DNA of 64,000 bases from Roseburia_D yibonii (GTDB taxonomy: Bacteria > Bacillota > Clostridia > Lachnospirales > Lachnospiraceae): the NCBI RefSeq assembly GCF_014297335.1, contig NZ_JACOQH010000003.1, positions 1 to 64,000 of the forward strand, given 5' to 3'. A program made the position numbers and the translations under genes. The notes below the pieces were generated by a model. It did not search any database. It was not told the DNA's origin and saw only the letters and a program-made list of their open reading frames with translations. Numbering within the stretch: the first letter of the stretch is position 1; each line of letters opens with the position of its first letter. Below are positions 52,210 through 61,639 of this stretch, piece by piece.

Positions 52210-54327
52210 CTATTTTTTACGTCTTAAAACGATCGCGGAACGCTTCTGCATCGTAAGGTTTAAATGTCCGTTCTTTACCTGATAGGTGACCGGAACCACG
52301 GAATATCCGCCCTCGTTTGTAAACATGATCTGCTCAAGTTCACAGTTTTTCGGCATACCGGCTCCCCATACAGAGATTCCGAGATGTCTCGCAAGGTCAT
52401 CGTTATTTACCGCGATGATAAACTGGTCTTCCCGGTTAAATCTCGCGAAGCACAAAAGATTTCCGCCGCCGCTCAAAAGCTTGACCGATCCGGTGCGGAA
52501 TGCCTCACTGCTCTTGTGGATCCGGATCATCGCCTTGTGGAATTCAATCAGGTTTTTATCCTCGTTGCCCCAAGGATAGGTTCTGCGGTTATCCGGATCG
52601 GTGAATCCGCACAGTCCCGCCTCGTCTCCGTAATAAATCGTCGGTGCGCCCGGCCAGGTCATCTGGACAACGACCGCTTCCCGGAATACGCCTTTGTTTA
52701 TGTCATCTTCCGCAGCCTGCGTGCCAAGTCCTTCCGCGCGTCCTGCCTTGTGATTGGTTCTTGTCAGAAATCTTGAATGATCGTGGTTGGACAGCTCATT
52801 CATGGAGCATAAGATCGACGGGGTCATCATCGTGCTCATTCCGCGCTTCATACTCTCCTCAAACAGCCGGATATCCCCTTCTTTTTCTTCCCTGCGCTCG
52901 TCACTGTGCTTTTCCATACCGGTTAAGAACCAGGTGAGCGGCTCCATAAACGCGTCATAGTTCATGATGGTATCCCACTCATTTCCCTGAAGCCATGCGC
53001 TCGCGTCGCCGTAGTGTTCCGCCAGGACAATGGCATTCGGGTTCGCTTCCTTGACTGCGTCCCGGAAATCCTGCCAGAATTTGTGGTTTACCTCCGGACT
53101 GTGTCCGAGGTCTGCCGCCACGTCCAGACGCCATCCATCCGCGTTGTACGGCGCGGACACCCATTTTTTCGCTATTTTTAAAATATACTGATAAAGTGTT
53201 TCCGATCCCTCGTAATTCAATTTCGGCAGTGTATCATAGCCCCACCAGCCTTCGTAAGTGGTATTTTTCGGCCAGCTGCGTTCATCCGTGAACGCGAAAT
53301 AGTCACGATACGGGCTGTCTTCCGAAAGATAAGCGCCCGGCTCGTAAATATTGCGGTCTGTATAAAGTCCCTCGCGGTCCATCCATTTGTTGAAAGATCC
53401 GCAGTGGTTGAACACACCGTCCAGAATGACTTTCATTCCACGCCTGTGCGCTTCCTCGACCACCCGGCGGAACAGCTCGTTGCTCGCCTCTAAGTTTCTC
53501 GGATCCGTCACGCGCGAAATGTATTTGGTCGCCTTGCTGTTATCATGGCAGCCATCCGGTAGTATCTCTCCCTCATCGACAACGATCTTTCCGTAATGCG
53601 GATCTATGTTGTCATAATCCTGGATATCATACTTGTGATTGGACGGGGAGACAAACAGCGGATTAAAGTAGATGACTTCCACGCCAAGTTCTTCGAGATA
53701 ATCCATCTTTTCGAGTACACCCGCGAGATCTCCGCCGTAGAACTCATCCACGCTGAAGTTTTCCGGGCATTTTTCCCAGGTCTCCACTTTTTTGCTCGGC
53801 ATACGGATATAAAAATACTCATTGTCCACCACGTCATTGGTCGGATCCGCATTGTAGAAGCGATCGACGAGGATCTGATACATGACCGCGCCTTTTGCCC
53901 AGTCCGGCGTTGAAAATCCCGGCACGATCGTAAACGGATGCTCGGATTTTTCCTTCGTCGCGCCATAACGATCGTAGTAACAGTGTAACATTCCGGTGAT
54001 CACTTCAAAATAATACTGGAATTTTTCTCTTCCGAGCTGTATTTTTACCGCGTAGTAATCATACTCATTTTCCGTCTCTACTTTCTGCATCGGATGCTCT
54101 TTGCCATCCGCCCACAGAAGCACTGCGTCCACATTGTCTTTCGCCGTCCGGAACCGGATCTCCACCATTTCATTTGCCTTTGGCTCCATTGGCTTTCTGT
54201 AATCCGCGGTTCCGTCACAGAACAGTGCCCGCTTATGCAGTACCGGACGCATCTGCATGATATACTGCTGAGTCTTATTCAATTCATATACCGATTGATC
54301 TTTCATTCCTCTACCTGCCATTTCCAT
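52210..54327 (-). CDS. cytoplasmic GH13 glucosidase (neopullulanase/maltogenic amylase type)
   Basis: 705 residues without a signal peptide. An N-terminal beta-sandwich (about 1-130) precedes the catalytic barrel. The GH13 regions are VILDGVFNHCG, GWRLDVAADLG (nucleophile), IVLAEHYGD (acid/base) and LSNHDHSR. It probably degrades imported maltodextrins. Starts at codon 1, 3 or 8 are all possible; AGAAG best fits codon 3. Downstream lies the tRNA-Tyr promoter. Confidence 0.9.
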   Translation of the reverse strand: MEMAGRGMKDQSVYELNKTQQYIMQMRPVLHKRALFCDGTADYRKPMEPKANEMVEIRFRTAKDNVDAVLLWADGKEHPMQKVETENEYDYYAVKIQLGREKFQYYFEVITGMLHCYYDRYGATKEKSEHPFTIVPGFSTPDWAKGAVMYQILVDRFYNADPTNDVVDNEYFYIRMPSKKVETWEKCPENFSVDEFYGGDLAGVLEKMDYLEELGVEVIYFNPLFVSPSNHKYDIQDYDNIDPHYGKIVVDEGEILPDGCHDNSKATKYISRVTDPRNLEASNELFRRVVEEAHRRGMKVILDGVFNHCGSFNKWMDREGLYTDRNIYEPGAYLSEDSPYRDYFAFTDERSWPKNTTYEGWWGYDTLPKLNYEGSETLYQYILKIAKKWVSAPYNADGWRLDVAADLGHSPEVNHKFWQDFRDAVKEANPNAIVLAEHYGDASAWLQGNEWDTIMNYDAFMEPLTWFLTGMEKHSDERREEKEGDIRLFEESMKRGMSTMMTPSILCSMNELSNHDHSRFLTRTNHKAGRAEGLGTQAAEDDINKGVFREAVVVQMTWPGAPTIYYGDEAGLCGFTDPDNRRTYPWGNEDKNLIEFHKAMIRIHKSSEAFRTGSVKLLSGGGNLLCFARFNREDQFIIAVNNDDLARHLGISVWGAGMPKNCELEQIMFTNEGGYSVVPVTYQVKNGHLNLTMQKRSAIVLRRKK

Positions 54328-54461
54328 CTTCTCGTGTTATTTTTTCAATATTACGGCTCTATTTCGCGCCATGTTTCCTATCATAATATAATTATGTTTT
54401 TTTTTCCACCATTATTCTATACAAAAATTACTTTCCGGGGATTTTTTATTTTCAGACAGTA

Positions 54462-54495
54462 AAAGAGACAGCCTGTCGATCAGCTGTCTCTTTTA
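54462..54495 (-). terminator. bidirectional terminator after ftsH
   Basis: AAAAGAGACAG pairs with CTGTCTCTTTT around a twelve-base loop. It lies 220 bases beyond the ftsH stop. The 386-base gap 54328-54713 otherwise holds only the small frame described next and AT-rich sequence with no gene I can support. Confidence 0.75.
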
Positions 54496-54513
54496 GGAGA
54501 AGGTATTTTTACT

Positions 54514-54588
54514 ATGGGGTGTAGCAAAAACTCTATAATGTATTGGGGGGTTTTTACGAATATTATAGTACCATTATTCCCGCCATAA
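54514..54588 (+). other. possible 24-codon small gene
   Basis: AGGAGAAGG precedes, by ten bases, an ATG that opens a 24-codon frame beginning MGCSKNSIMYWGVF and ending PLFPP. The middle is hydrophobic. It follows directly on the plus-strand side of a terminator hairpin. No promoter is obvious, so this is only a candidate. Confidence 0.25.
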
Positions 54589-54713
54589 GTGTGCACAAAC
54601 ATCACAAAATGCTGTACTTGTTTTTGTAAATTTTGTATGGTACTTTTGTCTCATATGTGGTTTTCTCATTTGTAAATTATACAAGCAGGAAAAATATTTG
54701 TGTCATTTTCTTG

Positions 54714-56546
54714 TCAGTCTTCTTTTTTCGTACCTTCTTCGTCAAACAACGCCTCAAATTCCTCACGGCTGATCTTTTCTTTTTCAAGGAGCAGATCTGC
54801 CGATCTGTGAAGCACATCCATATTTTCATCTATGATCTTTTTCGCTCTCGCGTAACACTCATCGATAATATGCTTTACTTCCTCATCGATCCTTGACGCC
54901 ACATTCTCGCCATATCCTCTGGTATGCGCAAGATCTCTTCCGATAAATACCTCATTATCGTCATTGTCATAATTGATCAGACCGATGTTCTCCGACATTC
55001 CGTACTTGGTAACCATCGCCTTCGCAAGCTCCGTTGCCTGTTTGATATCCTGGGAAGCCCCGGTCGTGATATCGTCAAAGATCAGTTCTTCCGCGACACG
55101 TCCACCGAGATCTACCGTGATCTCCTGAAGCATACGTCCTCTGGTGTTAAACATCTCATCCCGTTCCGGCAACGGCATGGTATATCCCGCAGCACCGGCT
55201 CCGGTCGGAATGATGGATACGGAATAAACCGGTCCAACATCCGGCAGCAGATGAAACAGGATCGCATGACCCGATTCATGATACGCCGTGATCTTTTTCT
55301 CTTTTTCGGTAATGATACGGCTGTGTTTCTCCGTGCCGATCCCTACCTTGACGAAAGAACGCTTGATATCATCCTGTGTGATATAGGAGCGCCTCTCCTT
55401 TGCCGCGATGATCGCGGATTCATTGAGCAGATTTTCAAGATCCGCACCGGTAAATCCTGCGGTTGTCTGCGCGATCTGCTTTAAGTCCACGTCATCCCCG
55501 ATCGGTTTGTTCTTAATATGAACATTTAAGATTTCTTCTCTTCCGCCCACATCCGGTCTGCCGACATGTACCTTGCGGTCAAAACGTCCCGGACGCATGA
55601 TCGCCGGATCTAAGATATCCACACGGTTGGTCGCCGCCATCACGATGATTCCCTCGTTTACGCCGAATCCGTCCATCTCGACAAGTAACTGGTTCAACGT
55701 CTGCTCACGCTCGTCATGACCGCCGCCCATGCCGGTTCCTCTGCGTCTTGCCACTGCGTCGATCTCATCGATGAACACGATACACGGCGCGTTTTTCTTT
55801 GCTTCCTCAAAAAGATCTCTCACACGGGACGCGCCGACACCGACAAACATCTCTACAAAATCCGAACCGGAAATGCTGAAAAACGGCACTCCCGCTTCGC
55901 CGGCGATCGCCTTCGCAAGCAGGGTCTTACCGGTTCCCGGAGGGCCTACAAGCAGCACTCCTTTCGGGATCCTCGCGCCGAGCTGCGTGTATTTTCCAGG
56001 CTCTTTTAAGAAATCAACGATCTCCTCAAGTTCCTCTTTTTCTTCCTGCAGTCCCGCCACATTGGCAAAGGTTACCCGCTTATCAGAATCCACCGTCATC
56101 TTCGCGTGGCTCTTGCCGAAATTCATCATCTTGCTGTTGCTTCCGCCGGACGACGCCTGGTTGTTCATGATCATGAACAAAATGAACATCGCTCCAAACA
56201 CCAGAAGCAGCGGCAGAAGCGACATCAGCCAGCTCTCCGCCGGCACATCCGTCATACGGTAATCCTGATCATACTGAAGCAGCAGATCCTGTACCGCGTT
56301 GACATCGGAAACATACAATTTCTGGCTGGTTCCGTTCGCAAGCGTGATCTCCAAAATACCGGTCGGTATCTCTCTGTTCTGATCGATCTTTACGGAGGAG
56401 ATATCTCCGTCTTTTAAATTTTCCTCAAACTGCGCGTATGTGTAATTGTTATTCACGCCCTGATTGGAATCCAAAAGGTACCAGACTCCGATCACAACCA
56501 AGATCAGCACAATGTAAAAGCCGAATCCTCTGTAATTTTTCTTCAC
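54714..56546 (-). CDS. ftsH: ATP-dependent zinc metalloprotease FtsH
   Basis: A 610-residue membrane protease that degrades misassembled membrane and regulatory proteins. Two helices (about 8-24 and 105-127) flank a small outside domain. Walker A GPPGTGKT is at 201-208, Walker B IVFIDEID at 256-263, the second-region-of-homology arginines lie in MRPGRFDRKV, and the zinc site HESGH is at 423-427. It is the last gene of the hup-to-ftsH block, 19 bases after hpt. Confidence 0.97.
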   Translation of the reverse strand: MKKNYRGFGFYIVLILVVIGVWYLLDSNQGVNNNYTYAQFEENLKDGDISSVKIDQNREIPTGILEITLANGTSQKLYVSDVNAVQDLLLQYDQDYRMTDVPAESWLMSLLPLLLVFGAMFILFMIMNNQASSGGSNSKMMNFGKSHAKMTVDSDKRVTFANVAGLQEEKEELEEIVDFLKEPGKYTQLGARIPKGVLLVGPPGTGKTLLAKAIAGEAGVPFFSISGSDFVEMFVGVGASRVRDLFEEAKKNAPCIVFIDEIDAVARRRGTGMGGGHDEREQTLNQLLVEMDGFGVNEGIIVMAATNRVDILDPAIMRPGRFDRKVHVGRPDVGGREEILNVHIKNKPIGDDVDLKQIAQTTAGFTGADLENLLNESAIIAAKERRSYITQDDIKRSFVKVGIGTEKHSRIITEKEKKITAYHESGHAILFHLLPDVGPVYSVSIIPTGAGAAGYTMPLPERDEMFNTRGRMLQEITVDLGGRVAEELIFDDITTGASQDIKQATELAKAMVTKYGMSENIGLINYDNDDNEVFIGRDLAHTRGYGENVASRIDEEVKHIIDECYARAKKIIDENMDVLHRSADLLLEKEKISREEFEALFDEEGTKKED

Positions 56547-56565
56547 CCAAAAACCTCCTTTTTTC

Positions 56566-57090
56566 CTAGCCCAGATCTAAAACACCGACATATGGAAGGT
56601 TTCTGTATCTTTGATCATAATCCAGACCATATCCCACAACAAATTCATCCGGAATCACGAATCCGGTGTAATCCACACTCACGTCAGCGATCCGTCGATC
56701 CGGCTTGTCAAGCAGTGTACAGAGCTTTAACTTTTTCGGATTTCTTTCTTTTAAGATTTCAAGAAGACACGCAAGTGTTCTTCCGGTATCAATAATATCT
56801 TCTATCACGACCACGTTCTTTCCGGCAATGTCCTCGTCGAGATCCTTTTTGATCTTGACATTTCCGCTGGATGTTGTTCCCGAACCGTAGCTGGATACTG
56901 TCATGAAATCCATGGTCACCGGAACCGTGATCCGCTTCGCGAGCTCACAGGTAAAAAATACCGATCCCTTTAAGATACAGATCAGATGCACCGGTTCTCC
57001 CGCAAATTCCTTACTGATTTCTTCGCCCAATTCTGCGATCCTTTGGTTCACCTTTTCCTCCGGCAGCATTACGCGAACTGATTCACTCAT
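56566..57090 (-). CDS. hpt: hypoxanthine phosphoribosyltransferase
   Basis: A 174-residue purine salvage enzyme joining hypoxanthine or guanine to PRPP. The PRPP loop is VVVIEDIIDTGRTL, the flexible-loop region is SSYGSGTTSSGNV, and VGYGLDYDQRYRNLPYVGVL is the C-terminal signature. Its start overlaps the end of tilS by four bases (ATGA), the usual tilS-hpt-ftsH arrangement. Confidence 0.96.
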   Translation of the reverse strand: MSESVRVMLPEEKVNQRIAELGEEISKEFAGEPVHLICILKGSVFFTCELAKRITVPVTMDFMTVSSYGSGTTSSGNVKIKKDLDEDIAGKNVVVIEDIIDTGRTLACLLEILKERNPKKLKLCTLLDKPDRRIADVSVDYTGFVIPDEFVVGYGLDYDQRYRNLPYVGVLDLG

Positions 57091-58439
57091 CTTTTCATTC
57101 CTCCATCATATCGTACTTCTAAAATTCTTCTGGTATCCTTCGTCACTTTATAGTAAGCGCTGATGCGATAACCGACGATCCAGAGGATGTGGCTGCCATC
57201 CGCAAGAAGCGGGATCCGGTCACGCTCTTCACTCTGGATCTTTTCGTCGATAAAATAGCTTTTCAGCTTCTTTTTTCCACCTTTTTCATCGAGGACAAAA
57301 AAGTCGCCTTCCTGCCTCGTCCGAATTTGGGTACCATGTTCTATTTTATCATAATCAAACCATTTCGTATACTGATTTTTCGGAATTTCACCAATTTTCG
57401 GATTATTTGAGAAAATACGAAAGGCAAACGCCTCTTCCTTTCGATTTCCTTCCTTTTTTTGCACTTTCTCCTGCCCGATCCGGATTCCTTCATAGGTTCT
57501 TGCCGCGACAAGTCCAAACGGGAGTGAGATTTTTCTGCCCACCTGTTTTTCCATCAGCGCAAGCACCTGGGCAACATGTTCTCTGGTGATATCTTTCTTG
57601 GCTCCCGCAAGCCTTCCGAGCAGATCGTATACGATCTGCTTTTGCAGGATCACCGGGCAGGCACAAAACGCTTCCTGTCCGATCCGTGCGCCCTGCCTTT
57701 CGTCTCTCACACAGTGCGCTTCCGCTTCCTTGGCCTGCGCCTCAAGGTACGCAAAGACCTCGGAGAACTCCTCCGCCGCCTGCCCGATATGGGAAACCGC
57801 CTGCGCGTTCACGCCGTTTAAAGACGGCAGTGCCTCATGGCGGATACGGTTGCGCGCGTATATATCCAGGGCATTGGTACTGTCGGTGCAGTACGGCTGT
57901 CCCGCCTCTTTTAAATACTGCTCGATCTCAGCACGGCTCACGCCAAGGAGCGGACGGATGATATTGCCGCGCACCGGCGGGATGCCGCCCATCCCCTTTA
58001 TGCCGCTTCCACGCGCGAGATGAAAGAGCACGGTCTCCGCCTGGTCGTTCTCGTTGTGCGCAACCGCGATCTTTGCCTGCTCATACTGCTCCGCCACCTG
58101 AAAAAACGTATCATAGCGGAGCCGTCTTCCCGCTTCCTCCGTTGATTCTCCGCTCTCTTTCGCAATCTTTTCCACCGCGTAGGAAAACCGGTGAAACAAG
58201 ATATCCTTCTGTTTGCAGAGGTTTTCCACAAACGCGGCATCGGAAAGACTCTCTTTTCCACGGATCCCGTGCTCGATATGCACAACGACCGGCAGAATCC
58301 CCCGCTCTTTGCAGACCTTTTCCAGCAAAAGCAGGAGGCAGACGGAATCCGCCCCGCCGGAAACTCCGATCACAAGCGTCTTACATCCATCTAACATATG
58401 ATATTTTTCCATAAAAGATAACATCTTCTGTAAAATCAT
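57087..58439 (-). CDS. tilS: tRNA(Ile)-lysidine synthase
   Basis: 450 residues. It modifies C34 of the minor tRNA-Ile to lysidine so that AUA is read correctly. The PP-loop SGGADS is at 27-32; HNENDQAETVLFHLARGSG and IRPLLGVSRAEIEQYL are conserved family blocks. The C-terminal lysine-binding and tRNA-binding domains are present (ILWIVGYRISAYYKV). It follows spoIIE by three bases and overlaps hpt. Confidence 0.95.
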   Translation of the reverse strand: MILQKMLSFMEKYHMLDGCKTLVIGVSGGADSVCLLLLLEKVCKERGILPVVVHIEHGIRGKESLSDAAFVENLCKQKDILFHRFSYAVEKIAKESGESTEEAGRRLRYDTFFQVAEQYEQAKIAVAHNENDQAETVLFHLARGSGIKGMGGIPPVRGNIIRPLLGVSRAEIEQYLKEAGQPYCTDSTNALDIYARNRIRHEALPSLNGVNAQAVSHIGQAAEEFSEVFAYLEAQAKEAEAHCVRDERQGARIGQEAFCACPVILQKQIVYDLLGRLAGAKKDITREHVAQVLALMEKQVGRKISLPFGLVAARTYEGIRIGQEKVQKKEGNRKEEAFAFRIFSNNPKIGEIPKNQYTKWFDYDKIEHGTQIRTRQEGDFFVLDEKGGKKKLKSYFIDEKIQSEERDRIPLLADGSHILWIVGYRISAYYKVTKDTRRILEVRYDGGMKR

Positions 58440-58442
58440 TTT

Positions 58443-60284
58443 TTACGCTTTCTCCCATACCGCCGCCACCAGGACCGTCATGTCATCGCTGACCTTTCCG
58501 TCCGTGTATACAAGCACCTGATCCAAAAGCTGCTTTGCGAAACGCCCCGGATGATTGGTATCGATCCCTGCGATGATGCTCTCCATCGCTTCCTCTGGAT
58601 GCGGCACATTTAAGTATTCCAGCACACCATCCGACATCATGATGATAAAATCACCGTCCGAAAGACTGCGTGTGGTCTTTTCGATCTCAACACTGTGATA
58701 TACCCCCACCGGCAGATTTTCCGATATCAGGCACTCCACACAGTCCGCGCGTCTGATAAAAGTCGCGGACGCACCGATCTTATAGAAGGTGCAGTTCCCA
58801 TCATAAAGATTGAGTGCGCTGATGTCAACCGTGGAAAACAGATCGTCCTCGCCACGGATGACCATTGCGGAATTCATCATGCGGATCGCGGTCTCCTTGG
58901 AAAATCCCGCCTCCAAAAATTTCTCTATTAACTCTATCACCATTTCGCTTTCCTTACAAGCGCGGCTCCCCGAGCCCATGCCGTCGGAAAGGCTCATGAC
59001 AAACTCTCCGTCCACAAGCTCCTGAAAGGAAAAGTTATCGCCGGATACCGATGCCCCTTCTTTGACGAGGCGCGCCACTCCGTGTACCGTGTGATAGCGT
59101 GTGTCTTCCTCAAAGACCAGACGGATGCGCTCCTTCCCGATCAGATTTTTTTCGTCACGGTGCGGACGCACGCACCATCCGGTCGCGGCATGAACCGCGC
59201 GCACCAGTTCTTTTACCGGTATGCAGCCGTCCTTTTTTACCGAAACGGAGAGCGCAAGCTGCCTTTTTCCATCCTTTTTTTCATAGACCGCTCCCTCATG
59301 TACAAAGATCCCGCGCTCTTTTGCCTGATAACGGATCTCCGAAAGAGCCTTCTCCTCTTTGGCGCTGATGTCCTCGGGCGGCTTTGCGCAGTCTTCCATA
59401 ATATATGCCATTGCGCTTAGCTGCTGCGCAATGACTTCGCGGTTCTCCTGCAGTCTGTTGTACCACGCCATATTGAGTTTCGCTTTTTCAAATACCCGTA
59501 CCGCCTCCTCCACAACTTCCGAGGTATATGGGCAGCAGGTGCGGAGCCTCTTTTCTTCTTTTTCATCCGGCACGCCGTTTTTCCGGATGGATAAAATCAG
59601 CGCGGTGAAATATTCCTGTATCGGACTTTTTTCCCGTTCCCAGCAGAGTGCGCACTGGTCGCAGGAGATGCAGATCTTTCCCGCGATCTCATCTTTCATC
59701 CTTCCGTATTCCTCCGCGGCGAAATCCTTTTTGTCCACGCTCATCCCGGAGAACACCTGCGACAGCCCGAGAAATGAGTCCGCATAGGTTTTCAGCCGTT
59801 CTTCCCCGGGCAGCATCTGCGGCGCGGCGCCATTCTTTTCTTCTTTTTTCTGAAAAAAAAAGTAAAAAAAACGATGCAGCACCATGGTCAGTCCGAAAAT
59901 GAAGATTCCTTCCAGGATCCCGCTCACCGGTTTCCGGTCATTCATCCAGTTAAACACCCCGCCAAATACGGAGAGAACCGCAGTTGCCACTCCGGCAGTC
60001 CCCGCCGCCAGCGTCACTTTGCAATGCCGGTTCACCCACTCGGACATCTTTATCACTACAAAGGTGACGAGCACTGCCATCGCGTATTTCGCGGTCTGGG
60101 TGATCGGCAGAAAGAGCACCATGCCAAGATACAGAAAAAAGGTAAACGCCGCCCTCCCCTGATCCTGCAGATACACCGCCGCAAAATACGCCGGAATGAT
60201 CGGATAGCATCCGGCAAAAGACACCCTGCATATCAGCATTCCAACGAAATAAGTAATGATCTGTTTTGTTTTCAGTCGTTTCAT
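58443..60284 (-). CDS. spoIIE: stage II sporulation protein E phosphatase
   Basis: 613 residues. It dephosphorylates SpoIIAA to activate sigma-F in the forespore. The C-terminal PP2C domain starts near 415, with the metal site SLSDGMGSG (DGMGSG at 434-439) and MMSDGVLEY. The N-terminal membrane part spans only about residues 10-145 (roughly five helices), much shorter than the ten-helix Bacillus protein of about 827 residues. AAGGAGGG precedes the ATG. A 21-bp-spaced promoter lies 50 bases upstream. Confidence 0.95.
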   Translation of the reverse strand: MKRLKTKQIITYFVGMLICRVSFAGCYPIIPAYFAAVYLQDQGRAAFTFFLYLGMVLFLPITQTAKYAMAVLVTFVVIKMSEWVNRHCKVTLAAGTAGVATAVLSVFGGVFNWMNDRKPVSGILEGIFIFGLTMVLHRFFYFFFQKKEEKNGAAPQMLPGEERLKTYADSFLGLSQVFSGMSVDKKDFAAEEYGRMKDEIAGKICISCDQCALCWEREKSPIQEYFTALILSIRKNGVPDEKEEKRLRTCCPYTSEVVEEAVRVFEKAKLNMAWYNRLQENREVIAQQLSAMAYIMEDCAKPPEDISAKEEKALSEIRYQAKERGIFVHEGAVYEKKDGKRQLALSVSVKKDGCIPVKELVRAVHAATGWCVRPHRDEKNLIGKERIRLVFEEDTRYHTVHGVARLVKEGASVSGDNFSFQELVDGEFVMSLSDGMGSGSRACKESEMVIELIEKFLEAGFSKETAIRMMNSAMVIRGEDDLFSTVDISALNLYDGNCTFYKIGASATFIRRADCVECLISENLPVGVYHSVEIEKTTRSLSDGDFIIMMSDGVLEYLNVPHPEEAMESIIAGIDTNHPGRFAKQLLDQVLVYTDGKVSDDMTVLVAAVWEKA

Positions 60285-60332
60285 TTTATCCAGCCCTCCT
60301 TGATCTCGCTTCGTTCATCCAAAGCAAGGGCT

Positions 60333-60365
60333 ATTATAAAAAGGCATGTCTGAAATGTTTGTCAA
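60333..60365 (-). promoter_or_regulatory. spoIIE promoter with 21-bp spacing
   Basis: TTGACA and TATAAT are separated by exactly 21 bases on the minus strand. This over-long spacing is the hallmark of Spo0A-activated sigma-A promoters such as Bacillus spoIIE and spoIIG. The -35 lies within TTTGACAAA, close to a 0A box. Confidence 0.78.
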
Positions 60366-60472
60366 ACCATCGTTCCATTTCAAAAAAGTTTTCGGCATTT
60401 TCTCCGTTCATATGGAGTTTTGAATCGAATTGACGCACCTCACGCATTTTAGGCAGTTCAAGCGCAGGTACC

Positions 60473-60549
60473 TCTTCCATTTTCCTCATCGCCATTACAG
60501 AGACGGGATGCGTTCCGCATCCCACTTAAGATCAGCGGTCGTCATTACA
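60473..60549 (-). repeat. R3 repeat, copy 1
   Basis: About 70 bases shared with 61966-62038: TGACGACCGCTGATC, the hairpin GGGATGCG-GAA-CGCATCCC, then TCTCTGTAATGGCGA and GAGGAAAATGG. It directly follows the T run of the divIC terminator. Confidence 0.82.
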
Positions 60550-60576
60550 AAAAAACCGCTGCGCACCGGCAGCGGT
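60549..60576 (-). terminator. terminator of divIC
   Basis: CCGCTG / CAGCGG stem with an eight-base loop, followed by seven Ts on the minus strand. Confidence 0.85.
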
Positions 60577-60593
60577 CTTACAATCCACATTTT

Positions 60594-60911
60594 TTATTTT
60601 CCATCCTCGGTATCCTGTTCCTTAAACACGATCTCATTGTTATAGACCAGTCCGAGCTTACTCTTTGCGACTTCTTCTATGTACTGCTGCGACTGCGTAT
60701 ACTGCTCATAATCCGCAAGCTGCTGCTGTTCTTCCGTCGCGTCTTCCAGCTGTTCGTTTAACTCCTTTTCCTTCGCGATATAGGTCTGATCCTCTTTGTA
60801 TAGTTTCACGATCTGGATCGACATTACGATCAGGAACATGAATACGATTCCCGATACGCATAACTTTCCCATTCGATTTTCTTTCTTTTTCCGTTTCCGA
60901 TACCTGCCCAT
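60594..60911 (-). CDS. divIC: septum formation initiator DivIC/FtsB
   Basis: A 105-residue bitopic protein of the divisome: a basic cytoplasmic N-terminus, one membrane helix (about 17-36), a coiled coil rich in Glu and Gln (about 40-75), and the conserved EEVAKSKLGLVYNNEIVFK end. It links early and late division proteins. It sits between yabQ and spoIIE, as in many clostridia, and is followed by a terminator. Confidence 0.93.
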   Translation of the reverse strand: MGRYRKRKKKENRMGKLCVSGIVFMFLIVMSIQIVKLYKEDQTYIAKEKELNEQLEDATEEQQQLADYEQYTQSQQYIEEVAKSKLGLVYNNEIVFKEQDTEDGK

Positions 60912-60924
60912 GGCAAAGCCTCCA

Positions 60925-61353
60925 TTACAGTTTACATAACCCTATTTTAACCAGTCTGACTATTTTTTTCAATATCTTTTTCAATTTTTTTAAGGGACGG
61001 CACAAAATTCCTGCCATCCGGCGCAGGATGCGAAACACCGTCCCAAAGATAATCGCCATATATTTTACAAAAAACGGACTGACAAAACGGTTATAGCAAA
61101 GCATTCCGACTGCCATCCCACCGATCGCGAATCCCCGGATCAGCCCGTCATTTTCCCGGTAAAGCATGGCAAACACGAACAACGCGCAGCACAGCCAGTA
61201 GATAAAGTCCTCGACCGCAGTCCAGACCGTCCCATGCGCGATCACGCGCCGGATGACGCGGAACAGATCATAAAAAAGGATCATCGCGGCTCCGGAAAGA
61301 AGCGCTACCAGAAGAAACCGGAGTTCGGTAAGGATGCTCTCACTGACCATCAT
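60925..61353 (-). CDS. yabQ: spore cortex protein YabQ
   Basis: A 142-residue membrane protein needed for spore cortex formation in Bacillus. Four hydrophobic stretches, the pattern FYDLFRVIRRVIAHG and YWLCCALFVFAML are family features. The C-terminus is very lysine-rich. The ATG overlaps the yabP stop (ATGA), so it is translationally coupled. Confidence 0.92.
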   Translation of the reverse strand: MMVSESILTELRFLLVALLSGAAMILFYDLFRVIRRVIAHGTVWTAVEDFIYWLCCALFVFAMLYRENDGLIRGFAIGGMAVGMLCYNRFVSPFFVKYMAIIFGTVFRILRRMAGILCRPLKKLKKILKKIVRLVKIGLCKL

Positions 61354-61634
61354 TTAAAAATACGCCCCAGAAATGACTCTCCCTGCTTTGCGTAACTGTT
61401 GACCTCCGAATATGCGATACTGTCGATCCTGCCTTCCACGTCCACTTCCCCCTTCTCCAAGGACAGGCGGTTGACGTGAAGATCATTTCCCTTGATTAAA
61501 AGCATCCCAAGTTCCGTCTCTAAAAGGATCTCCGCCACATCGAAGGACAGCACATCCACGATGCCGCTGAAGCTGCCGGATTTGCGGTTCTGCAATAATA
61601 CTTTATGTGTCTTTGAAACTGTTTTTTCTTCCAT
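61350..61634 (-). CDS. yabP: sporulation protein YabP
   Basis: A 94-residue YabP/YqfC-family protein acting in the mother cell with YabQ. The pattern SGIVDVLSFDVAEILLETELG and GNDLHVNRLSLEKGEVDVEG is diagnostic. The ribosome binding site GGGAGG (61643-61648) lies within the arm of a hairpin spanning 61640-61703 and could be hidden from ribosomes. Confidence 0.93.
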   Translation of the reverse strand: MEEKTVSKTHKVLLQNRKSGSFSGIVDVLSFDVAEILLETELGMLLIKGNDLHVNRLSLEKGEVDVEGRIDSIAYSEVNSYAKQGESFLGRIFK

Positions 61635-61639
61635 AGAAA

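Noticed and set aside
60334..60525. A 63-codon minus-strand frame between divIC and spoIIE
   Set aside because: It starts inside repeat R3 and runs through the spoIIE promoter; the shared part is explained by the repeat.
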